A stretch of DNA of 64,000 nucleotides from Bemisia tabaci (taxonomy: Eukaryota > Arthropoda > Insecta > Hemiptera > Aleyrodidae): contig NC_092795.1 of NCBI RefSeq assembly GCF_918797505.1, positions 35,389,131 to 35,453,130 of the forward strand. The letters run 5' to 3'. A program made the position numbers and the translations under genes. Position 1 is the first letter of the stretch; the number at the start of each line of letters is the position of its first letter. Below the pieces are notes generated by a model. It was given only the letters and a program-made list of their open reading frames with translations. It was not told where the DNA came from and ran no database searches. Below, piece by piece: positions 1 through 12,463 of this stretch.

Positions 1-61
1 TAGTATAAAAGTTATATAACCAAATTCAAAGAGTGTATAAAATGAATTTTCATTATTCTTC

Positions 62-246
62 CTGGCTGGTAGCGCACTCTAGTTATGAAGTGTGCAAGTT
101 TTCATATGCGTTACTACCAGGTGGTGGATCATCGTAGAGTTGTGACTTACCTTAAATCCGCGCCGTCCTAGTCGGGATTAGAACCCACGCTTCGGGATGG
201 AGTTGCAATCCGAAGTCCAGTACTTTACCACCAGACCAGCCAGGCT
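62..246 (-). mobile_element. tRNA-derived SINE (probable)
   Basis: On the minus strand a tRNA-like head runs from about 244. It contains an A-box-like TGGTCTGGTGGTAAAG, an anticodon-arm-like region, and a B box GGTTCTAATCCC at about 174-185. An unrelated tail of about 110 bases follows. The ends form a short inverted pair (CCTGGCTGGT / ACCAGCCAGG). RNA polymerase III transcription is inferred from the two boxes. Cloverleaf pairing is too degenerate for a functional tRNA. Confidence 0.5.
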
Positions 247-299
247 TGATATGAATGGGCCCCTAAATTCAATCTCTTAACTATCGCAGGCCTCTGAGT

Positions 300-940
300 C
301 CGTAATATTTTGTTTATTGACGGATTCTTATGATATTTTACCAGACTTTATTATTTATTATTTATTTATTTATTGTTTTTTATTTCATGATGTAATTTTT
401 TCATTTTCATTTTTTTTAACTCTCTCTCATTTTTTTAGCTCTCTCTTTTTTTAACTATCATGATTTTTAACTATCATTTTTTCTAACTCTCTCTATTTTT
501 TTTTAACTCTCATTTTTTTAACTCTCTCTCTCTCTCTATTTTTTAACTTTATAATTGCGTCTTTTTCCAGTTTTAATTATTTGGGCCTTTTTCTAGTTTG
601 AATTTATGTCGATGTATTTATGTTATTTATTTATTATTATTATCATTTCCTTTTTTTTTAAATTTTTATAATATTAATTTAAACATTTTAAAAAAAATCA
701 AAATTTTTAAAATAATATTTAATAATATTTTTAAAATATTAACAAAAATAATTATGATATACTTTAAAAATATTATAAAATATTATTTTAAAAATTTTAA
801 TTTTTTATATTTTTAATATATTTTTAAAATGTTTTAAAAATATTCATTGATTGTATTTCAAAAGTACTTTTGAAAATATTTTAAAAATACATGAAAAACA
901 TTTTAAAAATATATTAAATTTCAATATTTTTAAAATATTG
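300..940. repeat. AT-rich low-complexity tract
   Basis: TTTA and TCTC-type simple sequence gives way to a stretch dominated by A and T with repeated TTTTAAAA-like words. The 72-residue ORF in it is compositional noise. No gene is seen. Confidence 0.85.
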
Positions 941-949
941 CTGTCTAAC

Positions 950-1000
950 TGGGCAGGGTTATGAGCCAGACACGCTACCAACTGAGGTAACAGGGCTCCT
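950..1000 (-). mobile_element. tRNA-Met-like SINE fragment
   Basis: The minus strand reads GCCCTGTTACCTCAGTTGG followed by a D-arm end and an anticodon loop CTCATAA (CAT, methionine). It matches the 5' half of an elongator tRNA-Met. The T arm is missing, replaced by AT-rich sequence, so it is a pseudogene or SINE head and not a gene. Confidence 0.5.
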
Positions 1001-1556
1001 CGGATTGTGTGCCGAGATATCCCCTTTTAACTCGTCTCGGAGCCATTAGTACCTCTAATAATACCTATCCCACGCAGTCCGAGAGTCGAGGGTGTTCATT
1101 GAAATGAGATCATCATCATCATTCATGAAAATGAGATAGGTTTACGTTAAAGTCATTCAGGTCATTTATATAACAGTTATAATAAGCAAATTAAGCAAAA
1201 GGATACTATACGTATAAAGAAAATTTATAAAAACCCTTCCTCAATTATATAAATTTTATATAAACGTTATCTTCTGAAAATATGAATAATTATTTTCATG
1301 GGCATTTTATATAAAACTTATATACACGATATATAAACTTTAGTTAAAATGGTGATTATATAACCGGTATTAATTCCTTATACGTTTGTTAGGAAGGGGA
1401 AAGTGAATCATGCTACTAGGGAGAGACCAAAATGATACTACTACCAAAACTTCATTATTTACTGCTGCTGACACACGAGGAAGTATGACCCGAGATCAAT
1501 ACAGCGCATTTGCACATTTTTATGCATTGCACAGACAACGCATCATCAGGTTATAG

Positions 1557-2867
1557 GACATTTCGTCAACGATTTTTTGTCCGCGCACCTGTTTTTTCCA
1601 GTAATTTACGTCCACGCGTTTTTTCGGCACGGGAGTTTTGGTCCACGTACCAATATTGAGACCCAAAGTTAATTGGTCCACATGTAAATACAAACGACAA
1701 TTGCTCACGACGTTTTTGGATGAAAATGTATAATGTCTTGGAAGAATGAGGGTTTGCTTGTTTTTTTGTTTTGTCCGTTTGTTCCAACGGAGAATAATAT
1801 ATAGTTGAGAGTTTTGGTAAAAATGGGGGAGCCTCAATTCCATGAGACAAAATTCACCAATCTCTCTACACCTCTTTCGTGTAACAGGACTTAATTATCT
1901 TTCAAGAAATTCCCACCTTCTTATACCTGAACCGGATAAACCTCTATATTTGCCTCACCTAAAGGCTCTTAAATTTTTCCTGCGTACGATAAGTATCTTG
2001 ATTTATTTTGCGAAGAAAGATCTGTACTTTTAAAGGATGCCTGTCATTCTTAATACGTTCAATTTTGTATAATACTGTGCAACACCTCTGTTGTGAAATA
2101 ATTGCTTCAGGCGCCGCCGCACGGCGGGCGGGCGGCCAGCGCGAAAAGCGCATTGGGGCGCCTTCAAACCTAAGTGGATACTTCAAGCATTGTGCAATGC
2201 GTGAAGTATCCACTTAGGTTTGTAGGCGCCAGTGAGCCTCTCGCGCTGGCAGCACGCCGCTCTGCTCTGATGGGCTTTAATATTTATACTCGCATAGTCA
2301 GCGTTTTTTAACTGATGATTTTGAAATGTTTGCACGCTCTGCATCGATTATTCTCATTTAAATTGATGGGGAAAAATATGTATCAATTTATCAAAGGAGA
2401 ATGATAATATAATGTGTGTTTTGTAAATATTGGTGGTTTCGTGTCAAATTTAATGATTTCCACAGCACTTTAACTTATATTTTACATTTTTTGGTTTTAT
2501 TGTGTTGCAACGAGGTGTGCGCGCAACCAAACGCTCAAAATTTGACGTATTTGACTCTAAAAGATCGATGTACAAATAGGTTAAAACTAAAGATTGCGTG
2601 CTTCTTGGATTTTTTCCCTCTTTTATTCATTTTTGCAGTTTCTGTCGGCACAACTGCGGCTCATTGAGATTAAGGTCACTTGCGGAAAAGGTTTTACAAA
2701 TATTTGTCACGTTTTAAAAATATAAACGTTTTCAAAATTAAGTAATAATTTCGTAAAGAAAAAATTAAAAAAGTCACAGGACCGCCAAGTCTTTGTTGCT
2801 TATTTTACGTGTGGGCGTTAACTACTGGACAGAAAGGTGCGCGGACAAAAATCGTTGACAAAATGTC
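1557..2867. mobile_element. 1.3 kb inverted-repeat element, copy 1
   Basis: The left end contains TTCGTCAACGATTTTTTGTC and a TCCACGCG block. The right end (about 2812-2867) is the reverse complement of this, with GGACAAAAATCGTTGACA. Terminal inverted repeats are about 60-75 bases and imperfect. A second copy lies at 20446-25021. Between the ends are about 600 bases matching the second copy and a central hairpin. No transposase ORF is visible, so it is non-autonomous. Short ORFs over its ends are not conserved between copies. Confidence 0.7.
2157..2230. repeat. Near-perfect hairpin in inverted-repeat element copy 1
   Basis: The palindrome has arms reading GGCGCCT-CAAACCTAAGTGG followed by ATACTTCA-GCATTG around a GCAATGC centre. 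Its counterpart in copy 2 is at 20958-21078. Confidence 0.8.
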
Positions 2868-2884
2868 TGAAAATCATCATCATA

Positions 2885-3137
2885 CTGCCGTGGTATGGAA
2901 GAACGCCGTATGAACATTCGAGAGTTGCTGAATTTTCTCCGATAAAATTTTTATTTTTCAGAAAAGACATGAATATTTTTCCTTGAAAATTTCAGGAACT
3001 TCAGGTGAAATTGCGAACAAAATTATCTGAAAAATTGGAAGGAAAATATTCATAAGTTTACCAGGAAATTTGTGTTTTATCAAAGGGAATTTGGCAACGC
3101 CTGAAGGTTCATACGGCGTTCTTCCTTAGAACGGCAG
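2885..3137. mobile_element. 4-bp-TSD MITE family (CTGCCGTG ends), copy 1
   Basis: Palindromic element of about 250 bases. Ends read CTGCCGTG-TA-GGAAGAACG and the reverse complement, CGTTCTTCCTTA-ACGGCAG. The interior carries TTTTTCCTTGAAAATTTCAG. It is flanked by CATA on both sides. It has no coding capacity. Confidence 0.8.
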
Positions 3138-5376
3138 CATAGTCAATGTATTATCTCACGATATTGCACTTATGTATTCAATGCTCCCGAAACACTATGA
3201 ACTTCGATCGCTTCAGGTGCATTTTGCAAGGAAAGATATAATAAATAACTCGCAGTTAACAAAATATGATTTTATTTTCAGTAAGTAACATACTTTACAA
3301 GTATACATTATGGGATTGTCAATGCTTTTGAAAGAAATTGAGTGGCTACGAATTTAAGAAAAATAATCTTCGGTGCTCTGCAAGTACGAATGTTTGGACT
3401 AGAATATGAGTTTTTGCTACGATTTTCGATTATTCAAATTAATTCATGTTAAACTGGAATTCAAAACCTAGAGTAATTGATACAAACTGAGAAATTTCAA
3501 TTTCCAAAGGCACGTTTTTTGTAAAGTTGGAGGTGACTTAAAACACAATGTATTAAAATAAAAAAACAATTTTTAAAAAAAGAAACAAAAAATAGCTTTC
3601 ACTGCAGCCTGTTGATTGAGGTTAAAGACTCCAGCTCTAGGAATACGATTACTTGTAGATGTATAAAATTGCAAGGGTTTAAAAATTAAATTAAAGTACG
3701 AGCATGATCACAAAATTTACTCTTTCACAAAACCGCTAGTGAATTGGATACAGGACAAAATAAGGTAAAAGAGCTCAAACATTTGATGACTCTTGCTAAA
3801 ATAAATTTCAAAACACAGTTGTAAAAATGTATGTCCCTTTCAATGAAAAAACATTTATACGCAATTAATTTTCTAATCAAAAATAAATTATTGAATGAGA
3901 GCTTGACAAAGGTGTAACATTACTTTATGTTGGCATACTCTTGATAATTACTGTTTTTGCCGGCAATATTACAGGCATAAATAGGTTCTGATAAAAAAGG
4001 CATTTACGCATTCTTGAGAGGAATCATAAATGTTTTGAATTATTCAATGATGCTCCTTGATAAACCAATAAGAAAACTATTTCAAATTATGCCATGCCTA
4101 TAGTAAATTGCTAGAAAGAACTAATGTTCGAACGAAAACCGAAAATAAACGAAATTTATACGCAATATTTGTGCTGCAGCGATTAAAAAGGAAAAAATAC
4201 TATGTTAGAACCTTTCATGCTTTTTTTGTTCAAGTAAATATTTGAACTGGAACGCTTTTTACACAATATACAAGAAGAGACGAGCCGAATCTTACAAACG
4301 TAGATTTTTGTTAGTAAAACGTGCTTAAGAGGTTTCGAAAACGGCTTCCCTGGCTCATCCACTTGAATCTGCGAGCCAAGACGTTTTTCTTGGGAAGAAA
4401 AAAATCCTCTGAAAGTAGACTACGTATTTATGGTGGCATATACGCCTATCCTTTTAATAAACTTCTGAATTCGAGCTTTCTCAAGAATTGATCGTCTTTT
4501 CCCACGATGAATATTTTACACTAAAAATGAAACTAAAAATAACTATATACAAATAAATCACAGAGTAGATTTGCTTGCCTGGTTCGATCATTGCCATTAT
4601 AGGCTTATATTTCACTTGAAATTTTGACGAAAAACATACATCAGAGAGTACATACATCAATTTGCACCTTTGACGTACTGTAGCATGTCGCCTAGTGGTC
4701 CATTCCCTAGTTTTCAGAGAAAGGGGCATCTTTTTGAGGGACCTTTCCTTGGAAACACGTTGCAGCGAGAAGGTAAAAAGGACCTTTGTCGAACCTTGCG
4801 ATGTCGTGACTCAGTTGACTGAGTTGTCCCTTTGTCTGCACAAAATTTGGATGCTGCATTTGACAAAACTCCAAGTATTAAAATAGTTTTGTCAGATTGC
4901 GATCACTGATGTATTTAACATGTATAAAACAACCTTAAACTTCTTTACCTTTCTTGACAAAATAATATTGTTGTAAATTTACTGTAAAAATTGACATTGT
5001 TTGTTCTTTCTTTAACAGTCCCATCTAGTGGGTGATAAACCCATAGCGAAGTCTCATAAAATCGACTAATATAACAGAAAACTCAAAAAATGTTACATAG
5101 TAATTAGAAATTTTGTTTACAAAATCTGTTTCACTAGGTGGCCTTAATGAGGGGATCCACCAGGACAAGTCGGCTTGAGTGCTTAAGATTGTCTCCGGGT
5201 GACAAGACGAGGGAAGAGAGGGGAACTTCCTATGCTCAAAAATCTTCAGGCATAGTGGCTTCCACATGATTCCCACAGGACTCTACAAAATCGAACGAGT
5301 TTACAACACTTTGTGACCCGTTAACGGAGACCGTGGAAATCCCGATTACCGCCAAACGAGAAAAGTGGCGATTGTA
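3138..5376. other. 3' flank of the receptor gene, no gene seen
   Basis: Ordinary AT-rich sequence. Short ORFs at 4481-4886 and 5025-5276 show no recognisable motifs or codon bias. It may include the receptor's 3' UTR nearest 5376. Confidence 0.6.
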
Positions 5377-5633
5377 TTATCCTTGCCTGTGCATCTCATC
5401 TGCGAGGCTCTCTAGGTCAACGTAGTTTCCCTCGTACTCATTGTTTTCCAACAGTGCGCAGAGGGCCTTCTTCAGTTCTGCAAAGGTGGGTCGGTCTGCG
5501 GGGTTGGCTCGCCAGCAGTCGACCATCACTTGATAAAGCTCTGTGCGACAGTGAGACGGTCGCTCCAAGCGATAGCCGGTCCGAATTCGCCGCATCACGT
5601 CTCGCGCTTCCATTGACTGGTATGGTGTCAGAC
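5377..5633 (-). CDS. Cad96Ca: Terminal kinase C-lobe exon and tail
   Basis: The exon starts after acceptor CTGATCAG with the remaining two bases of the split Gly codon and ends at a TAA at 5377-5379. It reads LTPYQSMEARDVMRR, GYRLERPSHCRTELY, MVDCWRANPADRPTFAEL (alpha-H/I with the conserved CW and RP-F) and a short tail of about 27 residues. The tail holds two nearby tyrosines (EYEGNYVDLE) that could be SH2-docking sites. No clear AATAAA was found on the minus strand just downstream, so the end of the 3' UTR is undefined. Confidence 0.9.
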
Positions 5634-5790
5634 CTGATCAGAAAATGGAATCACCAATGTAATCGATTTCATAATATTAGCAAATTTTAATAGAAATATT
5701 ACTGTGTTTGCTTAAAGACGGAAAACGCATGGGTTTGAACTCAGACATAATTCAAATGTTGACGAAAAAATCAGATTCCATAAATTGTAA

Positions 5791-6047
5791 CTACCATTAC
5801 TACGTGCAACGCAAAAACGCCGTAAACGCCATTTTACGTTTTTTGGAAACAATGTATCATAGCAGAAAAGCTTGTGTACCTTGGGGCAATGTTTTTTACA
5901 GAATTCTTTCGCATATACTATCAAGAACTTAACCTGAAAATTTGATGTGCATGGGTAAAACAGTTTCAGTTTCATGAAGTCATGAAACGTGCCAAAAAAC
6001 GAGGACAAATCTTTATGGATTGACGGCGTTCTTACTTAGCACGGTAG
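5791..6047. mobile_element. 4-bp-TSD MITE family, diverged copy
   Basis: The left end is degraded (CTACCATTAC, then AAAAACGCCGTAAACG). The right end reads GACGGCGTTCTTACTTAGCA then CGGTAG. It lies in the intron between exons 5633 and 6576. No convincing target duplication remains, which suggests an old insertion. Confidence 0.6.
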
Positions 6048-6552
6048 AGTACACTTTGGGACTTTCAAAACAATTAACTTTTCGAGTAATGTCATTGAAT
6101 TTTTAGATTACGCCACACATTCACATGAAAAATGACTGGATTTTCCCCAATTTTCGTAAGTCTGCGTTTCGTCGCAGATTTTCAGTGAACAACATCTGAA
6201 AACAAACTTGCTGACCCGATTCCCTGAAAAAAAGTCATTCTCCTTCACAGCTGTTGACATGTGAATTAAGTTATTATTCTAAAATCGTGTGACATCTGCG
6301 TTTATCGAGCTACTATAGTTATAAATATAGCGAGAAAATTTCAATAGTCAAACGACTCTAGACGTTTCAAGCTGAGTTGAGCAAAATTACAGATAATCAG
6401 GAGTTCAAAATAAAATTGAATTAATTGAAATGTTGAATAAAACCGAAACTTGGCTTAGGTCCCACTTCAATTTTGAGCGGAAAGAGTGGAAAAGTAATGA
6501 GTCCGACAGATTGGCAGAGACTCGTTGAAACAGAGACGTCACTTCATTATTA

Positions 6553-6690
<138 letters not shown>

Positions 6691-7062
6691 TTAATCAGAA
6701 CCAAATGAGTCAGTATTTCTGGATGGTATGCCCAATTTCAGCAACTCATGATAAATAATACTTGAGATTAAACCCCTTAAAGTTAATATATTTATCGGTG
6801 GGGAAAATTAAAATTAAAATGGAAATATAATAATGACATTTGATTTAAAGATAGATAAGCTTGAACTGTTACCGAAAATTTTACGGTAATTTCATAAGTA
6901 TTTCTTCAGATTACCTAAGAGGAACTGAGGTGTCTTCACTCAATATTTTAGGATAATTGATAATTATGTCATTTAGCAAATTAGTCATTAATCACTTTAT
7001 CTACTTGAGAATCTCACGGGCTACTGAAAACAAAATAGGGGGTTGGTGTGTTCGATACTTAC

Positions 7063-7191
7063 TCTGCTGTGTCTTTGTTCGTAGATTTGCCCGGTGTCTC
7101 GCACATTACGGGACATTCCAAAGTCTGCTATTTTACATAATTTGTTATGGTCTACAAGAACATTCCTTGCAGCTAAATCTCGGTGGATGAT
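7063..7191 (-). CDS. Cad96Ca: Catalytic-loop and activation-loop exon
   Basis: A 43-codon exon between acceptor CATTGCAG and donor AGA|GTAAGT, phase 0 on both sides. It encodes [10 protein letters not shown], the tyrosine-kinase form of the catalytic loop with catalytic Asp and metal-binding Asn. [11 protein letters not shown] follows with the magnesium-binding DFG, then an activation segment with a single Tyr in QIYEQRHSR. All residues required for phosphotransfer are present, so the kinase should be active. Confidence 0.92.
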
Positions 7192-7568
7192 CTGCAATGA
7201 CAGAAAAATATATCTATTAGAACAAATTTGGAACTTTCAAGGTCATTTGACTATAGAATCATACGTATTGTACTCCGTCAAAATTCCGTCAAAATTAGTG
7301 ACTTGCGTGTCAAAGACTGATGCAACACTGAAATTATTGCGTTTAAAGAAGATTTTGAATTCATAATTATTTCTTAGTGCCATTATTATAGGAAAATTGT
7401 GTCTCCTGTCAGAATTAGTGACTTGGATGTAAGAGACTGATGCAAAACTGAAATTTTTGTTTGAAAAAAGTAAAAAAAAAGGGGAAAGGAATGAGATGAC
7501 CTCGTACTTATATTATAGCAATGCCACTTAAAAAAATAAAATATGAAACATAAAGCCAGGAAACTTAC

Positions 7569-7750
7569 GCCCTTGGAAACAAGATAATCCATGCCCCTGG
7601 CAACGCAGTAGGCAAATACTGTTAAATCTCTAGAGGTCAAATTTTCCCCATTATCGGAGAAATTGTAATATTGAGCTCTGGTTCTTTGGTCTCGCAGGAA
7701 TGATAGAAGCTTTCCGTACATGACATATTCCATTATCAAGAGATAAGGCT
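7569..7750 (-). CDS. Cad96Ca: Kinase hinge and alpha-D/E exon
   Basis: The exon is 182 bases, from acceptor TGTTTTCAG to donor GGC|GTAAGT. It begins with the last two bases of the split Glu codon, then PYLLIMEYVMYGKLLSFLRD (hinge and alpha-D). A polar insert rich in Tyr, Asn and Ser follows, then LTVFAYCVARGMDYLVSKG (alpha-E). The short insert between alpha-D and alpha-E matches the kinase-insert position of Cad96Ca-type receptors; it is much shorter than in PDGFR/VEGFR receptors. Confidence 0.88.
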
Positions 7751-8255
7751 CTGAAAACAGGGCAAAAAAATTGCAATGAAATACCAGGATTCTAAAACAA
7801 ATTAACTTGAAAAATTACAGGCTGTGAAAATTGACTAGAAATGATGAGTAACGAGCATTGCAGATATTCTCCCACGGTGACTGGCTTTTTCTTCGAAGTA
7901 TACAACTTTTTCAATTTAAGAGCTTTGAATTGAAAAGTGCAACTTGTGCTGTAACCCAAAGTTTTAATGTCAGTTAGAATAAAATATTTAAGGCTGTATC
8001 TTATACACTTAAAATCATCAAACAACTTTTACAAATTTACCATTTCTGACACATAAATTTAGAAGAAAAAATTGTCCTTTGCATTAAGTCAAAGGGAAAA
8101 GGCTACAGTAAAAACAAAAGCAAAAAATTCATATTTTTGGTTTGATGGCGAACTCGCTCTAATTGTAAGCTAAGAATCGATTAATCAAATTGGAAATGTC
8201 GTAATCCAATTATCACAAGTCTAGACAAACGTTTAGAGGAGTTTCATCAACGGAC

Positions 8256-8442
8256 CTTTTTCAGTGCAGCAGCCGAGAAGTTGGACCACATTTGGGTGGG
8301 AGCCGAGATCTTGCATGATGCCCAGCTCCCGAAGGAGATCCTCCCGCTCCTTGCTCGAGGCGCCCTCTTTCACCGTTTTGACCGCCACCAATCGTGTGAG
8401 ACCCGCATGTCCACTCAGGTCGTCAGCCTCCGCCTTCCACAC
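8256..8442 (-). CDS. Cad96Ca: Kinase N-lobe exon (catalytic lysine and alpha-C helix)
   Basis: The exon is 187 bases, from acceptor GGTCTCAG to donor AAAAG|GTCCGT, and leaves one base of a split codon. It opens with VWKAEADDL, completing the glycine loop, then shows VAVKTVKEGA with the ATP-binding Lys and LLRELGIM with the alpha-C Glu that pairs with it. HPNVVQLLGCCTEK ends at the hinge. The GTCCGT donor is weak at its later positions, but the split Glu codon it creates with the next exon restores the family's CTEK-x-P hinge, which supports the call. Confidence 0.88.
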
Positions 8443-8640
8443 CTGAGACCAAACATAATTGTTAGCCATCAGTAGATTTCTCCTTGACAAAACACGAACG
8501 AACAGAGATATGGAAAATTGTATCGGTTGTGAATGCAGGCGCAGCTTAAACTTTCATCTCATCGTTCACGTATCTTGCACGAGCGACCCGCGTCAAAGCT
8601 TGGGCATCCAATTGAATTGCTAGGATTTGAAGGGGCATTA

Positions 8641-8768
8641 TATCGTCGCTTGGCTGACATAAGGGCGTAACTACAATTTGAGATGAGCCCGAGAAAGCAC
8701 CGAGTTACACGAACAACAGGGTTCATCGTCGAGTGTAGTTACGCCCTTATGTCCGGAAGGCGACGATA
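8641..8768. repeat. Short foldback element (GACATAAGGGCGTA ends)
   Basis: Inverted arms TATCGTCGC-TGGCTGACATA and the reverse complement, with GGGCGTAACTACA continuing inward, enclose GAGCCC...GGGTTCA. The same design recurs at 11923-12052, about 30387-30500, 39893-40018 and 40081-40210. Confidence 0.65.
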
Positions 8769-9424
8769 TTTTCCGATATATTGGGCATCGATACGATATC
8801 CTATGTGTTATTCGCAACTATTGAACGAACTGTGCATCTAAAATATCGTGATCGTGTACCGATATTACTCATACTCATGTTGCGATGTATCTCGTGTGAT
8901 ATAGGCGCAGACATGCTCCACTTACATAAGAGTGACACAAGGGCCTAAACAAGTGAAATACGTAGCAAAGCATTAAATGTTGGCAAACCTGGCTATGACA
9001 GTTTTACGTACATCGGTGTCCCAAAGGAACAGGGACTGTTAGTAAGTCACTTGTTCCGATACTTAAACCCGCACTCAGAAGACACTGGAAAAGAAAGCCA
9101 ACCCTTCCTCCTAACAAGAACGGAAAAAGAAGAATAAGAATAAAGTTGAATTCTACCTATGTATAACTTTCTTTCTTATTGCATTATTCCACCTCTTTTT
9201 AATCCACTTGGATTTTGGCGGGCTACAAGGCTACTCCCTTACTTGAGACGTCACAAAAAGCGTAAAAAATATCAAGTCTGTTTTTAGTGTGTTAGAGTGT
9301 ATGCGCGCCTCTATTAAAGGGGAAACGTGAATTTTCACGATTGCAATCATGCACGCATTATCAACACCAAATGTGAAAAATTATTTGTAGAAGAGTGCAG
9401 ACACTTTTTCTGATATTTTTTTTA

Positions 9425-9775
9425 CTTACTCGCTACCCTAGGGTAGAGGAAGTATTTTAATCTTGCAAGGGGGGGGGGGAGTTGAAATTTCATCATTTCT
9501 AGACGTTTTAAGGTCCCAGGAGTCAAAATAACCATACTTGAAAAAATGTGTGTCCGTCCGTCAGGCGTCCCCCAAATCTGTCTACAGCGATATCTCAGAA
9601 TCTATCAGTTCGATTTCATTCAAAAGCAGAGAGGACCATACTTACGGTCTCTTTAATTATGTACGTCAAACGATTTTGGGGTACGATAAAATTTGGGGGG
9701 GGGGGGCCTAGGGGCCAAGGTCCATTTTTTACCTCTGAAGCGAAGATTCACGTTGAATTAATCCATTAGAATCCT
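9425..9775. repeat. Dispersed repeat with CTACCCTAGGGTAG end
   Basis: TACTTACTCGCTACCCTAGG near the left end, a G run, and GAAATTTCATCATTTCTAG recur in inverted orientation at 40855-40990. It looks like a SINE or short non-autonomous element. The ORF at 9548-9769 inside it has no motif. Confidence 0.5.
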
Positions 9776-10059
9776 GCTTTGACCCAATCTTTCCCTCCTT
9801 GTTAGGAACCTGTGAGGTATTTTAAGTACAATTATTTAAGGTATAATGACACCCCTTACGGTCACAGTGCCCTAATTAATAATTTACTGCCGGCCTCAAG
9901 AATAAATTCTAATGCAAATGCGAAGCTCTTCGTCCCTCGATTGTACCACATTTTACTTCCCCTTTTTTTTTTTTAGAAAAAAATCCTGGCTATCGAAGCC
10001 GCTCTGTTCCATCTATTTGTTAGTATAATCTCATTTTTTATTCGTCTGTCGTTTTTTCT

Positions 10060-10420
10060 TTAATGATTTGATCGTTCTGGTCGCTATGGCGAATTTAGCA
10101 CGCTGCATGGATGGAGGCCTAGAGGTGAGGTTTTCCAGCGAGTCGAGTGTTTGGTGCGAACATGAAGCGAGACAGGTTGGGGTCACCGCGACGAGCGGCG
10201 GGGTCACAGGTCGCAATAATGATCGCTGTCCAATTCGCGACTGTCGCCCGACAGCGCCGCGCGCCGCCGCCCCGAGCTGCTCCGCCTCGCCGCGAGGCCG
10301 CTCCTCGGAAAAAATGCAATCGTCCCGGCCATCGCGGCCGGTTTTCAAGTAAAATAGTTCCCTTTTGGACGAACGCGACATACTTCCTCCGCACGTCCTC
10401 CGTTTTGAAACTGAACAGAA
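10060..10420. other. Intronic GC-rich island, no recognised gene
   Basis: Strikingly GC-rich compared with its surroundings and free of the repeat families listed here. Several overlapping ORFs (up to 154 codons, minus strand) cross it in different frames, none with recognisable motifs or a convincing frame bias. It could be a regulatory element or a relic. Confidence 0.3.
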
Positions 10421-10659
10421 ATCCGCTTTGAATTCATCGGGGTTTTCAAGTGATTTATTGTGAAAAGGGAATGAAAGGGTATTTTTTTTAATCACTGGGA
10501 AAATCTTCGGCCTCTGAGCCCGGAAAGGACGATATGTCTATATAGCCCGTGACTTTTTTTCTGTGCATCCAAACCTGTCCCAACCCATTCCCCGTACTTC
10601 ACTTCCGTGCATTGAGCAGAGAATGCGAGCGTGTACTGAGTACACGTTGAATACAGTGT

Positions 10660-10865
10660 AGCATCATCCTAGTGCGCAAGGGTTGGATATAACGACTCCT
10701 CTTACGGAATGTTCATCTATGCCGTGGTATCGTTTTTGAGGCGCGAAGCTTGACAAACGCGTATTTCTTGCGCAGATTGTAAAGTTAGAAGTGCACTTCA
10801 GCCTATTCTGATGAGCTCACTGCGATTTTTGGGCTATATTCTGAGAAAACCAAATCTTTTCTTTG
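10660..10865. repeat. Single arm of the 14 kb foldback family
   Basis: The stretch with GTGCGCAAGGGTTGGAT, CGACTCCTCTTACGGAATG and TATCGTTTTTGAGGCGCGAAGC matches the right arm at 14303-14500 in order and spacing. No inverted partner arm is present here. Confidence 0.65.
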
Positions 10866-11922
10866 CTCTAACTGAAGTTGGCAACGGGTCCATTGGCATC
10901 CTATCCAATGAATCGGAATGGAAAATTTGCATGCAAATTTTTAATTGTTTCATATTAAAGTGCTTCAAGAGCTGATTTCACAGTATTTTTTATAATTTTT
11001 TTCTGTTATGGGAAATAATATAAAAATAGATTTAAAAGTGAGAAAATGCACCGCCTAGTGACGTCATCTGGCGGCATTTCCCATTTAAACACGAGTATTT
11101 TAGCAGATTAGATCGTTTTGTTATATCTCCTCCAACAATTAGTGTCAATTTATGAACCAAGGGTATCTTCGTGTTCAGTTCACTCAGCAGTTTCCACTTA
11201 AACACGAAATTCATCGAATTTCAGACACCTGCAAATTCTCTATTGTCTTAATCCGGATCCGAAATAAAACAGTCTTGAATTAATCTCGAGTCTCTGAAGT
11301 TGCAACGGTGTAAAGAGCCCTCTCTCGGTGCGAGAGTCGTTGTTGTATGCTGATCGCGGATCAGTCCTGGGAGAGCGGTCGCCGCGCCGCGCCGTCGCCG
11401 TAGTGGCAATGAAAACTCGGCTAATTATACCGGACCCACTGGACCTCTTCAGCCCTGAGCGGAATTTGTCACTCGTCACTATTTGTTCCGCACTTGAGTG
11501 TTGCTTTGCATACCTCCTCACGATTAGCTCTCTAAAGCCGATCCTCGCCGAACGCTGAACCGGCGAGGGTCAATGTAACGCCGTCCCAACTCGTCTACAA
11601 ACCCAAAACGACAGTTCAAGCATCCGCTCTAAACTTAAAATTTAAATTTCCAGACGAAAAGATGGTATGAATGATTGAAATTTAGGGTGAATAAGCTAAT
11701 TAAAATACATATCAGATATCTGGAAGTCGGTTGCGTTCTTTAAATTCAAGATACAGGCTTATTCAAAAGTCCCGCACCACTGGCCATGAGGGGGTGGCCA
11801 TTTGAAATTTTTAAGTTGCTCCCCGCCCCCCTTCCCACATGGGGATCGAAAACTGGAAAGTACCTAAAAAAGTCTCCCTCTCGATATGCAGAGAAACGGT
11901 TTGAACCGCGAATCGATATCAT

Positions 11923-12052
11923 AATTGGACGTATTTCTGTCAAGCGGAACTATGTGCATTAAGACGTGAGCCCTGTTATGAATATATTCTTATAGGCCTC
12001 AGGGCTTATGTCCTAATGCACATAGTTCCGTTTGACAGAAATAAGTCCAATT
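11923..12052. repeat. Foldback element (AATTGGACGTATTTCTGTCA ends)
   Basis: Arms of about 45 bases read AATTGGACGTATTTCTGTCA then CGGAACTATGTGCATTA, with the reverse complement at the right. The centre holds GAGCCCTG. It is closely related to 40081-40210. Confidence 0.75.
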
Positions 12053-12463
12053 AGAACTGAAGTTATGGCCAATGGCGCGTGACTTTTGAATAACCCTGTA
12101 TACATGGCGTAATTTTCCTTCATCGCAGGATCCATATCGCATAGTCGACACCAAACATTACCGCTCTTCAAATGTGAAGAGGTCTTTTTCGCTTTTCTTT
12201 ATTTGAAGCTTACTTTCACAACGCGTGTATGAAGTTCTTTCATACATAAAAGGAGTCAAAATAAAGTCGGATCATGCTTCTTTTGCGACTTTTTACTCTT
12301 CTCAAGACTCCAAGGGAACTTTACGAACGCATTGATTGAAAAGACTTCAACGCATGAGTAGAAAAGTATACCGTCGACACATGGTACCCAATACGGGGCT
12401 ATTTCTGTCCGCGGTTCATAAAAGTTAGAATTATTTAAATTTTTTACAAATATTTAAAGATAA

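Noticed and set aside
598..816. 72-codon ORF in the AT-rich tract
   Set aside because: Composition is almost only Ile, Asn, Phe, Lys and Tyr, as expected from AT-rich DNA; no motif.
950..1000. Functional tRNA-Met gene
   Set aside because: D and anticodon arms are present, but the T arm and 3' acceptor strand are missing.
1520..1850. Two overlapping minus-strand ORFs (94 and 107 codons)
   Set aside because: They lie in the terminal part of the inverted-repeat element and are not preserved in its second copy.
10031..10495. 154-codon minus-strand ORF
   Set aside because: Lies on a GC-rich island with competing ORFs in other frames, no recognisable motif, and starts in AT-rich flank.
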